Assembly (NCBI GenBank): GCA_018831265.1
Contig: JAHJCO010000031.1
Span: forward strand, 61,822 to 125,821
From: Actinomycetota bacterium
GTDB lineage: Bacteria > Actinomycetota > Geothermincolia > Fen-727 > Anoxymicrobiaceae
Direction: 5' to 3'
Length of the DNA stretch: 64,000 nucleotides
The notes under the pieces are model-generated. The model searched no databases, was not told where the DNA came from, and worked only from the letters and a program-made list of their open reading frames with translations. The position numbers were made by a program, and so were the translations under genes. Below are positions 7,489 to 16,446 of the stretch, piece after piece; position 1 is the first letter of the stretch; every line of letters starts with the position of its first letter.

Positions 7489-9117
7489 GGGCGACAGGGC
7501 CGAGACGAGGTCGTCGAGGGTGGCGCCTTCCATCCCGCGTACGACATCTACCGCCTTCGCGGCCTTCTTCTTGCCCAGGAGCCCGCCGGCCTCCCGTACG
7601 AACTTTTCGGAGCACACGTCGAAGCGGCCCGGGTCGCCGGGCGCGCCCCGCGGGATCGACCTCTCGGCGCCCAGCACCTCCCCATCGCTCAGGAGTACCT
7701 CCATCCGCGCCCCGAACGGCATGCGCAGCCGGTCGAAGCGGGCCTCGCCAAGGTCGTACTCGCAACCTCGCTCCCTGATCGCCCGCAGCGCGAGCCCCTT
7801 GAGGAACTCACGATCCCTGGAGTCCAGGCTCCGCCAGGCGTCGAGGGCCTCCCGTCCGCCGAGGGTGCCGACGTGAGAGAGGTGCCGGCGCATCCTCTGC
7901 CGCGACCTCATGAGCGCGCGAACGTCCACCGACCCCAGCATCGAGGCCATGTCGGCCTCCTCGTCCATGCAGCGGATGAACTCCACCGTCAGCGGCCCGC
8001 TGTGCTCCAGCCTGACCCGCGCGGCCAGCGCCAGGATGTCCTCGCGGTTCTCCGTGAGATATTCCTCGGTGAGCTCGGCCCCGGTGAGCCGCCCGGCAAG
8101 CAGTCCTATGGCGATGCTGATCGACAGCGAGAAGTTGATGTTTGTAGGTGAGAGGTGCTCGCGGTCCAGGTACTCGCGCGATATGGCGTCCATGGCGCAG
8201 GTGAGAAGGCTGGCCTTGACCCTGACCTCCCGGACCTCGCCGGGCTCCAGCGCCCGCCCGTTGTCCTTGGCGAAGTCGCCCGTGATCTCGAAGAGCGCGT
8301 CCATGGAGGTGTCTATGTACGCGCACCCGGGGTAAGGCTTGAACGCGATGGTGTCGGTCACCCACGAGCGTCCCAGCCCGCCCATCATGAACGGCAGGGG
8401 CACGAATGCGAAGTGCGCCCAGAACCCTTGAGGGTCCTCGAGGATGCTCCTCGAGCCGGTCATGCCTTTCTCGGCGAGTAGTGCAGCGTTCGCCCCGGTC
8501 AGCGACGGGGTCGCGGCCGTGAGAAGCTTGGACTGCGGCCCCATGAACCCCGGGAACAGGGCGTAGACCGGCTCCGCCAGGGCGATGCCCAGGGCGTTGG
8601 CGGTCGCCTCCTCGTCCAGCCCCAGGACACGGGCCGCACCCGAAGCGGCGCCCAGCAGGTGGATGTGCGCCCACATCTGCCCGTTGTGCGGGCCAAGCAC
8701 CACCGAGGCCCCCAGTCTGCCCGCGACCTCGTTGGCGGCGACCTGCGCCGCCAGCACGTCCGCGGTATCGGCGCCCCGAAGCTGCCCGACGGCCAGCGGG
8801 ACGCACACCGCGCTGTGCCCGGTGTGCCCGAGGAACCCGTAGTCGTCGTAGTCGAGGGCCATGGAGAGCGAGCAGTTCTGAAGGAGCGCGGAGGACAGCG
8901 AGGCGCGAGCCCCCCCGGGGAACGTCGAGCACGGCCCCGCCTCGCCGAGCCCGCTCACCGTCTCGACCACCGCCCTGCCACCCGCGCACCCGGCGCTCGC
9001 ATGAACGGCGCCCATCACCGAGAGCACCTGGTTGCGTGCCACCTCCCGGACCCTCTCGGGGATGTCGTCCAGCGTGAGCCCGGAAGTCCAGCGGGCTATC
9101 TCTTCGATGACGGTCAT
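7486..9117 (-). CDS. MmgE/PrpD family protein
   Basis: A 543-residue cytoplasmic protein of the 2-methylcitrate dehydratase / iminodisuccinate-epimerase superfamily. The N-terminal helical domain contains LDYDDYGFLGHTGHSAVCVP, the active-site-like region that in PrpD holds the D-x-D and His residues, and GASVVLGPHN. The C-terminal half has the smaller alpha/beta domain with FKPYPGCAYIDTSMDAL. Many family members have unknown substrates; dehydration or epimerisation of a polycarboxylate is the best guess. It stands alone between a lipoprotein gene and endonuclease V. The stop codon lies in a palindromic repeat, so the last residues may have been remodelled by insertion. Confidence 0.88.
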   Translation of the reverse strand: MTVIEEIARWTSGLTLDDIPERVREVARNQVLSVMGAVHASAGCAGGRAVVETVSGLGEAGPCSTFPGGARASLSSALLQNCSLSMALDYDDYGFLGHTGHSAVCVPLAVGQLRGADTADVLAAQVAANEVAGRLGASVVLGPHNGQMWAHIHLLGAASGAARVLGLDEEATANALGIALAEPVYALFPGFMGPQSKLLTAATPSLTGANAALLAEKGMTGSRSILEDPQGFWAHFAFVPLPFMMGGLGRSWVTDTIAFKPYPGCAYIDTSMDALFEITGDFAKDNGRALEPGEVREVRVKASLLTCAMDAISREYLDREHLSPTNINFSLSISIAIGLLAGRLTGAELTEEYLTENREDILALAARVRLEHSGPLTVEFIRCMDEEADMASMLGSVDVRALMRSRQRMRRHLSHVGTLGGREALDAWRSLDSRDREFLKGLALRAIRERGCEYDLGEARFDRLRMPFGARMEVLLSDGEVLGAERSIPRGAPGDPGRFDVCSEKFVREAGGLLGKKKAAKAVDVVRGMEGATLDDLVSALSP

Positions 9118-9136
9118 TCATGCCCCCTCACCCCGA

Positions 9137-9160
9137 CCCTCTCCCCCGGAGGGGAGAGGG
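9137..9160. terminator. CCCTCTCCCC/GGGGAGAGGG hairpin
   Basis: A 10-base perfect stem (9137-9146 and 9151-9160) sits nine bases beyond the stop of the lipoprotein gene and just upstream of the MmgE/PrpD start. The sequence CACCCCGACCCTCTCCCC is a palindromic repeat type seen in many genomes; here it may also end transcription of the lipoprotein gene. Confidence 0.5.
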
Positions 9161-9169
9161 GGGATCGCG

Positions 9170-10096
9170 TTACTTGTACTGCTTTTCCAGGGACTGTATC
9201 TCTGCGACCGCCTGGCCTATGAGCCCCTCGATCTCCGCGATCTTCGCGTTCAGGCCGATCACGCCTCGGACCGTGTCCAGCATCGAGTTCATCTGACCGT
9301 TGAAGCGCGCCCAGTCGTCCGGGATGTCCTCGAGCAGCGGCTCGATGGCGCGGTTCTGCTCCTCGGTCCGGGCGTCGGGCGCCGTCCCCTCCTCCTCGTC
9401 CTCCGGTGTCGTATTCTCCTCGTCGGTATCGACGGGCTGCTGCTTCTCTTCGCCCAGGACCTTCTTCGCGTCATACAGGGTGGAGACCAGCTCGGACATG
9501 TACCCGACGACCTCCTGGTGGAAACCGTTGAAGACCGAAGGCGGGACCACCGCCTTGGCCTCGCGCTCTATCTTCTCGGCGGTCGTGACCAGGCCGGCCA
9601 GCCCGCTCGGTATGTCGTTGGCCTCCGACAGCGTCTGCAGAGTGGCCACCAGGGCGTCCATCTGGGTCGCGAAGGAGGACATGTCACCCACGTAGTCCGA
9701 GTACCCCGTCGCGATGTCCGCCATGACCCGCCCCTGGTCGACTATGTCCCTCAGGGTGTTGTCGAGCTTCCGGCAGACCTGCGGCGGGTCGGTGGCGTCG
9801 AGCTTTTCCTGTGCGCTCCCCAGCTCCTTGCGGAAGGCAGCGACCGCCTCGGGCGCATTCCCCTGCTGAACGAGTGGAAGCCCCCAGGGCTTCTTGATCT
9901 CGCCCTCGGCGTTGTTCAGGGCGAAGATGGTGCTGCCGACCTGGGTGGTGTACTGCTGGACCCCGGAGTTGCCGCAACCGGCGAGCCCGACAAGCGAGGC
10001 CATCCCCGCCAGGAGCGCTACGATAACCGCGTTGTGCAGAAGTGCCTGACCCTTTTGCACAGTCGCGCCGTTGCATGGCTCGGTTCCTGCGTGCAA
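9170..10096 (-). CDS. Predicted lipoprotein, helical
   Basis: A 308-residue secreted protein. A hydrophobic signal ends in a lipobox LAGC (Cys41), so it is probably lipid-anchored outside the membrane. The mature part is predicted mostly helical, with an acidic linker DTDEENTTPEDEEEG near residue 230. TTG at 10096 has AGGAGG five bases upstream. Residues about 13-22 are encoded by a palindromic repeat whose twin lies in the copper ATPase gene, giving an odd hydrophilic stretch before the hydrophobic core. It is divergent from the protease gene, 86 bases apart. Function unknown. Confidence 0.75.
   Translation of the reverse strand: MHAGTEPCNGATVQKGQALLHNAVIVALLAGMASLVGLAGCGNSGVQQYTTQVGSTIFALNNAEGEIKKPWGLPLVQQGNAPEAVAAFRKELGSAQEKLDATDPPQVCRKLDNTLRDIVDQGRVMADIATGYSDYVGDMSSFATQMDALVATLQTLSEANDIPSGLAGLVTTAEKIEREAKAVVPPSVFNGFHQEVVGYMSELVSTLYDAKKVLGEEKQQPVDTDEENTTPEDEEEGTAPDARTEEQNRAIEPLLEDIPDDWARFNGQMNSMLDTVRGVIGLNAKIAEIEGLIGQAVAEIQSLEKQYK
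10033..10061. repeat. Palindromic repeat inside lipoprotein signal region
   Basis: TGTGCA and TGCACA arms enclose the core AGAAGTGCCTGACCCTTT. A 25-base stretch (10035-10059) is identical to 43660-43684 in the copper ATPase gene. Confidence 0.8.
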
Positions 10097-10182
10097 TCAG
10101 CCTCCTACCCTCGTTCGTCCAAAGGTCGGATATTATTATACAGTCGGGTACCCGGCCGCGCCCGAAACCGAAGAGGACGTGG

Positions 10183-11574
10183 ATGTACAACTGGAAGCTG
10201 TTCTTACTGCTGTTGCTGGTGGTGGTGCTCGTGCTCGGCATCGTCGGAGCGGCTTCATACATCTACCTGGAACGCCGGTCCCCGGTCGCTGAAGCCGAGA
10301 CCGATTTCTCATTCAAGCCCTTCACCCCCGAGCAGTTCCTCCGGCACGAGGTCGAGGTGGACCTCAAGACCAGCGGCAAGATAGTGGAGACAGCCGAGCT
10401 GAAGACCCTGGAGAAGAACGTAAGCGAGATCAGGGGACTACCGGTCAAGGAGCCCATCCGGTTCCGGGAGTGCTCCGAGGAGCTTATAAGGTTCACCATG
10501 ATGAAGGAGATGGAGGAAGAATCCCCCGAGGGCGACATCGAGGCCGACGAGAAGCTGCTCGTGGCACTGGGCCTCTTCCCGAAGAGCAAGAGCCTCGAGA
10601 AGACGGTAACCGACGTGTACACCGAGCAGATAGCCGGATTCTACGACCCCGAGACCAAGGACATCACCCTGGTCAAGGGCAAGGACACCGGCGACGTGAT
10701 GGACGAGCTGACGCTCGCGCACGAGACCTGCCACGCCCTGCAGGACCAGAACTTCGGCCTGGAGCAGCCACCCTTGGACGTCGACACCTACAACGGCGAC
10801 AACGACCTCGCTGTCACGTCGCTCATCGAGGGCGACGCCACCATGACCATGGTGCTCTACGCCAGGCAGTACATCGACCCGAGCAGGCTCACCCCGGAGG
10901 CGTTCAGCGCCGCCGAGGAGTCGTCCAAGGAGCTGGACGCCGCGCCCCCCTACATCCGCAAGGCTCTGCTCTTCCCCTACGAGGAGGGCTTCACCTTCGC
11001 CGAGAAGGTGTACGGCGACGGGGAGTTTGGACAGATGGACGCCTCGTTGCGCGACCCGCCGCTCTCCAGCGAGCAGATAATCCACCCCGACACCTACCTG
11101 GGGCCGGACAGGCAGAACCCGGTCACCTTGCCGCTGGTCGACATCTCCGGCTCGCTGGGCGCGGACTGGAAGAAGATCAACGAGGATTGCCTGGGCGAGT
11201 TCGATTACGAGGCGTGGTTCGAGCAGTACAGCGGGGCGCTGGCCGCAGAGGATGCCTCGCAAGGATGGGCGGGCAACACCATCCAGTACTTCCAGGGACC
11301 CGGCAAGCGATACTCGCTGGTCAGCCTGACGCAATGGGACACGAGCAAGGACGCCCTGGACTTCTTCGACCTGTACGAGGAGCTGCTCGCCGACCGCTTC
11401 AAGGGCAAGCAGAAGAAGGCCGGCTCGGGACAGGACTGGTACCTGTACGAGGCGGACGGCCAGCTCTTCTACTGCTCGATGTCGGGGGAATCGACGCTAG
11501 CCCTGCAGGCCACTAGCAAGGACGACCTCGTCAACACGCTGAAGAACTACCCCACCTGGCCGCAACTGCCATAG
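10183..11574 (+). CDS. Membrane-anchored HExxH metalloprotease-like protein
   Basis: A 463-residue protein with one N-terminal membrane anchor (residues about 5-27) and the rest probably outside the cell. HETCH at residues 180-184 is a zinc-protease HExxH motif, and Glu216 in SLIEGDA is placed where a third zinc ligand of a gluzincin would be. DPETKDITLV upstream is a strand-turn found in such catalytic folds. The C-terminal third (from about residue 340) may bind substrate. The ATG at 10183 follows AGAGG; the longer frame lacks a ribosome site. The substrate is unknown. It is divergent from the lipoprotein gene. Confidence 0.78.
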   Translation: MYNWKLFLLLLLVVVLVLGIVGAASYIYLERRSPVAEAETDFSFKPFTPEQFLRHEVEVDLKTSGKIVETAELKTLEKNVSEIRGLPVKEPIRFRECSEELIRFTMMKEMEEESPEGDIEADEKLLVALGLFPKSKSLEKTVTDVYTEQIAGFYDPETKDITLVKGKDTGDVMDELTLAHETCHALQDQNFGLEQPPLDVDTYNGDNDLAVTSLIEGDATMTMVLYARQYIDPSRLTPEAFSAAEESSKELDAAPPYIRKALLFPYEEGFTFAEKVYGDGEFGQMDASLRDPPLSSEQIIHPDTYLGPDRQNPVTLPLVDISGSLGADWKKINEDCLGEFDYEAWFEQYSGALAAEDASQGWAGNTIQYFQGPGKRYSLVSLTQWDTSKDALDFFDLYEELLADRFKGKQKKAGSGQDWYLYEADGQLFYCSMSGESTLALQATSKDDLVNTLKNYPTWPQLP

Positions 11575-11602
11575 CGGCAGACCGGTCAGAGCCGGCGCCT
11601 CG

Positions 11603-11631
11603 TGAGAAAAGATGGTTGAGGTGGATTCCCA
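11603..11631. repeat. Single TGAGAA-type repeat unit
   Basis: This unit matches the right arm at 7460-7488 over 27 of 29 positions or better. It sits between the convergent protease and RelE-type toxin genes. Confidence 0.8.
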
Positions 11632-11639
11632 CCCAGGGG

Positions 11640-11909
11640 TCAGACCCTGTATGCCCTGTCGCGCGGCTTCACCGCGAGGATATGGACCTCGCGATTCTCG
11701 TCGTCGACGTCGTAGCGGACCCTGTAGGCGCCAGCACGGAGCCGGTACTCGCCGAGGTCCTGGACCTTCAACTTCACGGAGCCGGGAGGGCGCGGGTTCT
11801 CCGACAACCTGGAGATCGCCTGGAAGACAGACTTGCGCCCCTCGATGCGGAACTTCTTGATCTCTTTAGCCACCGAAGGCGGAACCAGAACACGGTACGG
11901 CTCACTCAA
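11640..11909 (-). CDS. RelE/ParE-family toxin
   Basis: An 89-residue basic protein with the RelE/ParE fold signature: an N-terminal YRVLVPPSVAKEIKKF helix, a middle LKVQDLGEYRLRAGAYRVRYDV strand pair, and a short C-terminal VHILAVKPRDRAYR segment. RelE-type toxins cut ribosome-bound mRNA; the Arg-rich strands fit that activity. It overlaps the antitoxin stop by eight bases, the usual arrangement for translational coupling. Likely repressed by the antitoxin-toxin complex. Confidence 0.88.
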   Translation of the reverse strand: MSEPYRVLVPPSVAKEIKKFRIEGRKSVFQAISRLSENPRPPGSVKLKVQDLGEYRLRAGAYRVRYDVDDENREVHILAVKPRDRAYRV

Positions 11910-12195
11910 TCTCCAGGAACCCCTTGAGCTCCTCGAGGCTCATGGCTTCGCCGCTCTCTATCTCGCGACGTGACCTGGCCACCTGTAGCAGGACGTTGCG
12001 GTCGTGGACGTCGTCCAGGTACTCCATCAGGGCCTCGTACTCCTCGATGGGCATGCAGACGGCGTCGGGCCGCCCGCGGTCGGTGATGATTATCTTGGCC
12101 TTCTTCTGGTGAGCCTTCTTGATCAGGGCGGTCATCCCCTCACGGAACTTCCGGCGGCCCACGAACATGTCAGAGGAACTGATCGAGTATCCCAT
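11902..12195 (-). CDS. Phd/YefM-family antitoxin
   Basis: A 97-residue protein with the Phd/YefM N-terminal DNA-binding fold (YSISSSDMFVGRRKFREGM, then KKAKIIITDRGRPDAVCMPIEEYEAL) and an acidic C-terminus that would wrap the toxin. I start at the ATG at 12195, which follows GGAGGTGAG; the longer frame adds ten residues without a ribosome site. It precedes and overlaps the toxin gene. Confidence 0.88.
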   Translation of the reverse strand: MGYSISSSDMFVGRRKFREGMTALIKKAHQKKAKIIITDRGRPDAVCMPIEEYEALMEYLDDVHDRNVLLQVARSRREIESGEAMSLEELKGFLEIE

Positions 12196-12231
12196 GACCT
12201 CACCTCCGGCCACAGGATAACACAAATGATA

Positions 12232-12252
12232 AACATTTGATAATCAAATGTT
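12232..12252. promoter_or_regulatory. Near-perfect palindrome upstream of Phd/RelE pair, probable operator
   Basis: AACATTTGATAATCAAATGTT is a 21-base inverted repeat with only the two central positions off. It lies 37 bases before the antitoxin start in an AT-rich strip, the expected place for autorepression by the toxin-antitoxin complex. A half copy CAAATGAT sits just beside it. Confidence 0.65.
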
Positions 12253-12256
12253 GACT

Positions 12257-12709
12257 TCAGCCCGAGCCGGCGCCGGCCCTGCGCTGCCTGAGCGGCAGGA
12301 CCTCGGCCATCCTCTCGTAGTGCCTGTCCACATGACGTAGCTCGAGCCGGTTGCTCATGGCAACCGTGGCGATAAGGATGTCGATGCCGGGCGGGTGGAC
12401 ACCGCGCCGCGCCAGGGCGAACGCATTCTGATTGGCCGCCTGCCAGGTCTGCGGGGCGACGCGGGCTTCTGGTAAATCATTGAGCAATAGTTGAATACGT
12501 TCGTGATCCTTCACGGAGCGAGCTCCCCCCGATAGCTCCAGCAGCACAGGTTCGGTTATCACTACCCTGCGCGCCGAGATCAAGTTCTTCATCTCCTGGA
12601 CGACAGATGGGGCTCCATTTCGCCTCAGGGACTCGATCCAGACGGAAGTATCGACCAGTACGAGTCGGGACCGCGGCTCGGAACGCGCATCCCCAGGGAC
12701 CTCATTCAT
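12257..12709 (-). CDS. PIN-domain ribonuclease toxin (VapC family)
   Basis: A 150-residue PIN-domain protein. VLVDTSVWIESL holds the first catalytic Asp, EPVLLELSGG the Glu, and GIDILIATVAM the Asp of the C-terminal acidic site. VapC toxins cleave tRNA or rRNA. Overlaps the VapB stop by eight bases. The first ~15 residues before the fold are unusually long, so a later start is possible. Confidence 0.9.
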   Translation of the reverse strand: MNEVPGDARSEPRSRLVLVDTSVWIESLRRNGAPSVVQEMKNLISARRVVITEPVLLELSGGARSVKDHERIQLLLNDLPEARVAPQTWQAANQNAFALARRGVHPPGIDILIATVAMSNRLELRHVDRHYERMAEVLPLRQRRAGAGSG

Positions 12710-12920
12710 GCTCCAGATCCGTTTCTCTCCAGGAGAGTAGTTCCTCGAGTGTCATGTCGATTATCCCGGAGCCCATCAGGGACAGAATTTCCTCGATCCT
12801 GGCCCGCCGAATGACCTCACGGAGCCCCTCTTCCAGAACACCCCTGGTAGTCTTGATGCCGCTGACCTTCTTGGCCTCGGCAAGCAGATCATTATCAATC
12901 ACGACTGTCGTCCTCGGCAT
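12702..12920 (-). CDS. VapB-family antitoxin
   Basis: A 72-residue antitoxin that begins PRTTVVIDNDLLAEAKKVSG, a ribbon-helix-helix start typical of type II VapB antitoxins of the MRTTVxIDDxLL group, and ends in an acidic toxin-binding tail. ATG 12920. It is the first gene of the pair and overlaps the PIN toxin by eight bases. Confidence 0.9.
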   Translation of the reverse strand: MPRTTVVIDNDLLAEAKKVSGIKTTRGVLEEGLREVIRRARIEEILSLMGSGIIDMTLEELLSWRETDLEHE

Positions 12921-12932
12921 GGCCTCGCTCCT

Positions 12933-12966
12933 TGATATGCCATTCTGCGATTAATGAGGCATATCA
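12933..12966. promoter_or_regulatory. Inverted repeat upstream of VapBC, probable operator
   Basis: TGATATGCC (12933-12941) and GGCATATCA (12958-12966) form perfect 9-base arms with a 16-base spacer, starting 13 bases before the antitoxin start. The ribbon-helix-helix antitoxin is the likely binder. Confidence 0.65.
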
Positions 12967-12998
12967 ATTATAGCGAAAAGGCATACTCCTCGCCAGGG

Positions 12999-15900
12999 TC
13001 AGTCCACACCGTAGCCGCAGGCGTCGTGGCCGCCGGTGATGGTCTCCCGGTAGTTGAAGTACATCGGCCGCTCGATGACTATGGGGAACCCGGCGCTGAT
13101 GGAACCGGAGACGTCCGCGTTGCGGTTGATGGCGCTGCGGACGTTGATGGTTATCCGCGAGTGGGGCTCTATCCAGTACTCTGCGGTCTGCGTGGTGCCG
13201 TCGGCGAACATGTAATCGACGTCCACCTTGCAGGTCTTCGAGCCGTCAGGGTTCATGAGCGTGTAGTAGGTGTCGAACTCGCTGATGGTGGTGCCCTCGG
13301 CGATGAAGTACTCGGTGGATGGCCCCGGGTTGCCGACGGCGGACTCGCCGCCGTTCCAGTACTTGCCCGAGTCCATGCCGTAGATGAAGTACATGGGCCT
13401 CTCGGCGATGACCGGCACGTCCGAGCTCAGGCTCGCCGCGACGTCCTGGTTCCCACCGACGTCGCCGAGCACGTCCACCGTGTAGCGGGACATCGGGGCC
13501 ACGGTCTTCTTCACCAGGTGAGTCTCTCCCTCGCCGGTCATGTAGTTGATAGTGCACTCGGCGGGGACCTGGTTCGGGTTCTGGATGGTTATCCACTCCT
13601 GGTAGCCCGGCTGGGTGCAGCCTTCGGCGAAGTCCCAGGAGGTGGAGGCGCCGGTAGCCCCGACCACGTTGGAGCCGTCGACCGCGAACCCGTGGTAGTT
13701 GAAGTACATGGCGCGCTCGGCCATTATCGCAACGTCCGAGGATACCGCGGCGCTGACGTCCTGGTTGATGCCCACGTCGCCGGCTACCTCGACCGTGCGC
13801 CTGCTGTGCGGGGCCACCTGGTAGGAACGCAGGACGTTCTGGCCGCTACCCAGCATGTAGGTGATGGCGACGTTGGCGGTCTGCGTGTCACTCGGGTTCT
13901 GTAGCAACAGCCACTCCTCGAAGGCGTTGCCGTCCGCGTCCCCGAGACGGGTCGTGCCCTCGGCGAAGTACCACTGCTTCTGGGGAACGTTGACGCCCAC
14001 CACGTCGTGGCCGCCCTTCCAGTTGTAGCCGGCAACGCCGTACTTGTAGACGAAGTACATGGGCCGCTCGGCAACGATGGCCTGCGAGTCGGAGTGCAGC
14101 TTGATTGACACCCCTGTGTGACCTTCCTCGATGTAGTCCTTGACCCGCACCGTATCGCGCTGGTGGGGGTTCATCAGGCGCTCGAACACCCGCGTCTCGC
14201 CGTTCTCGAGCATGAAGGTGATCTGGTACCTGCACGGCTGGTCGCCGGGGTTCAGGACGGAGAGCCACTCGTCGAACTCGGGCAGGGTGTTACCCTCGGC
14301 GAAGTACCAGTCCTTCGCCACGTTCCCGACGAAGACGGTCTTGGACGTGGAGCCGTTGTTGCCTGCGCTGTCCCTGGCCTTCACCTGTATGGTGTGGTTT
14401 CCCTCGGGTACGCCCTCCAGGTCCCAGGTCCAGGACATGTTGAACGCGCTGGCAGTCTCGTACTTCTTCGCGCCATCCACGTATATGGCGGACCATGACA
14501 GGCCGTTGGGGTCGGTGCCCGTACCGGTGATCCGGAAGGTATCGTCGGAGTAGTACCCGGTCTGTATGGTGTCCTTGCTGGGGCGGGTGACCGAGCAGAC
14601 CGGTCCGGTCTTGTCGACGGTGATCGCGCCGAACTTGGTTGCCTCCACGTTGCCGGCCTTGTCGGCGGAGCGGTAGTGGACTTTCCAGTGTCCTTCGGTG
14701 AGGGGGAAAGGGCCTACCTGGCGCGTCCAGTTGGAATCCACCTGCCCGGTGTCCAGGTTCTCCAGCTTGTACTCGGAGTAGTCGGGCGTGTAGTCGTCGC
14801 TGATGATCGTGACCTGGACGTTGGAGCGGTAGATGCCGTTGTCGCCGAGGGTCCCGGCCACGTCGAGGGAGCTCTGAGGCGCCTGCTTGTCTATGTAGGT
14901 GTAGGCCGGGGCATCGTAGGTGAAGTTGTTGCCGGCGGAGTCGGTGGCAGTAGCACGCAAGAGCATGCGCACTTGGTCGAAACCCGTAGTATCTATCGTC
15001 CTAGCCCAGGGAGGATCAACCGCCATGTTGCTTCCTTCAACGCACGGAAGGTCGAACCAGTCCGCGCCGTTGATGGTGAAGAGGTAGGTCGTCTTCTCTA
15101 GCCCGTTGTCGTACTGAGTAGGACCGACCAAGTCGGTACCCGTAACGTTGAAATCGTCGGATGCCCCGGCACACTCTACGAGGAAGTTTGCGTTGCGGTA
15201 CGTGTTCCCATCTGAGTAGTCGGGTGCCGTGATGTTCAAGGTGTCGGGGGCCCGGGTGTCAGTTCGTCTTGCGTACACCTTTCCCCCGCTGGTGACCGCG
15301 GCGCAGTAGTCGATTCCCTCGTTGCTATGAGCGGCGGCTATGCAGTTGGCCCCGTTGTAGATGGTCTCTGCGCCAAGGAAGTTGCTCGCCACCCCGTCGA
15401 GGTGGAGAAAGCCCGAGCTATTGCGGCAGAAGACGTCCGTGGTCTCGCTTCCGCACGCCGCGCTGTAGGGCATGTATGCGCCGGTGTTTTCCCTGTTGCT
15501 CCCGGCTGTGTTGTCAGGGTCCCATCCGCCGGTACCTATGCGGTATCGTCCGGCAAAGTAAGTGCCGGGAGCCCCTGAGTTTTCACAGGAGTAGACAACG
15601 CCGGGAACGCCGCCCGGGTTCGTATCCCAGAAAGCGACAGGTTGACGCTGGATGTATGCGGCCTCGTCGTCGTTGTCGGGTATGTGGCCGGAGTAGGTGG
15701 CCCCCCACGTCTGCCCACGGTCGGTGGACATGTTGCAGCGTAGATGCGTATGGGTGTGCCCGCCACCCTGAGCCTCCTGCCAGGCGACGAGTATATTGAA
15801 AGTCCCCTCCGCAGCAACCGTCGGGTAGGTACCGGCTATGCCGTCCGCATCGGGCCAGGTAGCATCGTTGGCCTGGGGAGAAACGGTGCCATTCACAGTG

Positions 15901-16436
15901 ATTATGCCCCAGTGGACTTCATAGACCCCGTCAATATCGTCTGAGTAGACGTAGATGATCTCGTTCGTGCCCGGCATGCGGCAGGCGTCGAGATACCTGC
16001 GGTTTGAGGTCCCGTTCGACTCGTAGATCTGGGAGAAGCTCTGACCGTTGTTCTCAGACTTGTAGATATAGGTCCTGTATGTGGACGAGGATGGCTTCCT
16101 GGTGCAGAGGACGTAGACGAACCCGGCCGAGGCCCCCCGGATGACAACCGGGCCCTCATTCTCTACCGTGTTGGGAGCGACCACCAGCGGGGCGTCCCAG
16201 GTGACGCCGTAGTCGGTCGAGCGGCGGAAGTAGATGTTGTTGCTGGAGGCTCTCCACACGACGTAGACGTAATTGTCGAAAGAATCGACGTCGCACTCCG
16301 TCGCCCCCGAACCGCACACTTCCTGCTGAAGGGTCCAGCCGGCCGGATAGGCATGCACCCTCGGAAGCCACGGTCCCAGGAAAGCGGCCGAAACGGCCGC
16401 GGCTACTACCAGTAGCAGTACCAGCGTCTTCCTCAT
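12999..16436 (-). CDS. Large secreted protein: BNR/Asp-box region, Ig-like domains, four C-terminal exoprotein repeats
   Basis: A 1145-residue exported protein. The signal peptide covers about residues 1-29. Residues ~40-390 contain sialidase-type Asp-boxes (STDYGVTW, SENNGQSF, STDRGQTW), suggesting a beta-propeller. Residues ~400-690 look like two or three Ig/FN3-like domains with DKTGP and DKQAP linkers. From about 695 there are four ~110-residue repeats of the form WYFAEGxTxxxFxEWLxxxNP...VAERPMYF. The same type of repeat ends the 1286-residue protein at 32174-36034. No sortase motif is seen. Probable cell-surface or released adhesin or glycan-binding protein; enzymatic sialidase activity is not supported. 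AAGGGG precedes the ATG. The 10-base gap to the upstream receiver-PKD gene suggests an operon. Confidence 0.82.
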   Translation of the reverse strand: MRKTLVLLLVVAAAVSAAFLGPWLPRVHAYPAGWTLQQEVCGSGATECDVDSFDNYVYVVWRASSNNIYFRRSTDYGVTWDAPLVVAPNTVENEGPVVIRGASAGFVYVLCTRKPSSSTYRTYIYKSENNGQSFSQIYESNGTSNRRYLDACRMPGTNEIIYVYSDDIDGVYEVHWGIITVNGTVSPQANDATWPDADGIAGTYPTVAAEGTFNILVAWQEAQGGGHTHTHLRCNMSTDRGQTWGATYSGHIPDNDDEAAYIQRQPVAFWDTNPGGVPGVVYSCENSGAPGTYFAGRYRIGTGGWDPDNTAGSNRENTGAYMPYSAACGSETTDVFCRNSSGFLHLDGVASNFLGAETIYNGANCIAAAHSNEGIDYCAAVTSGGKVYARRTDTRAPDTLNITAPDYSDGNTYRNANFLVECAGASDDFNVTGTDLVGPTQYDNGLEKTTYLFTINGADWFDLPCVEGSNMAVDPPWARTIDTTGFDQVRMLLRATATDSAGNNFTYDAPAYTYIDKQAPQSSLDVAGTLGDNGIYRSNVQVTIISDDYTPDYSEYKLENLDTGQVDSNWTRQVGPFPLTEGHWKVHYRSADKAGNVEATKFGAITVDKTGPVCSVTRPSKDTIQTGYYSDDTFRITGTGTDPNGLSWSAIYVDGAKKYETASAFNMSWTWDLEGVPEGNHTIQVKARDSAGNNGSTSKTVFVGNVAKDWYFAEGNTLPEFDEWLSVLNPGDQPCRYQITFMLENGETRVFERLMNPHQRDTVRVKDYIEEGHTGVSIKLHSDSQAIVAERPMYFVYKYGVAGYNWKGGHDVVGVNVPQKQWYFAEGTTRLGDADGNAFEEWLLLQNPSDTQTANVAITYMLGSGQNVLRSYQVAPHSRRTVEVAGDVGINQDVSAAVSSDVAIMAERAMYFNYHGFAVDGSNVVGATGASTSWDFAEGCTQPGYQEWITIQNPNQVPAECTINYMTGEGETHLVKKTVAPMSRYTVDVLGDVGGNQDVAASLSSDVPVIAERPMYFIYGMDSGKYWNGGESAVGNPGPSTEYFIAEGTTISEFDTYYTLMNPDGSKTCKVDVDYMFADGTTQTAEYWIEPHSRITINVRSAINRNADVSGSISAGFPIVIERPMYFNYRETITGGHDACGYGVD

Positions 16437-16446
16437 CGTTCCCCTT

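Noticed and set aside
10183..11574. Classical thermolysin-type secreted protease
   Set aside because: HETCH and a later Glu are present, but no propeptide or thermolysin NEXXSD motif; kept only as a protease-like protein.
12999..16436. Active sialidase
   Set aside because: Asp-box motifs are present but no Arg triad or FRIP-like motif was seen; the boxes occur in many non-enzymatic propellers.
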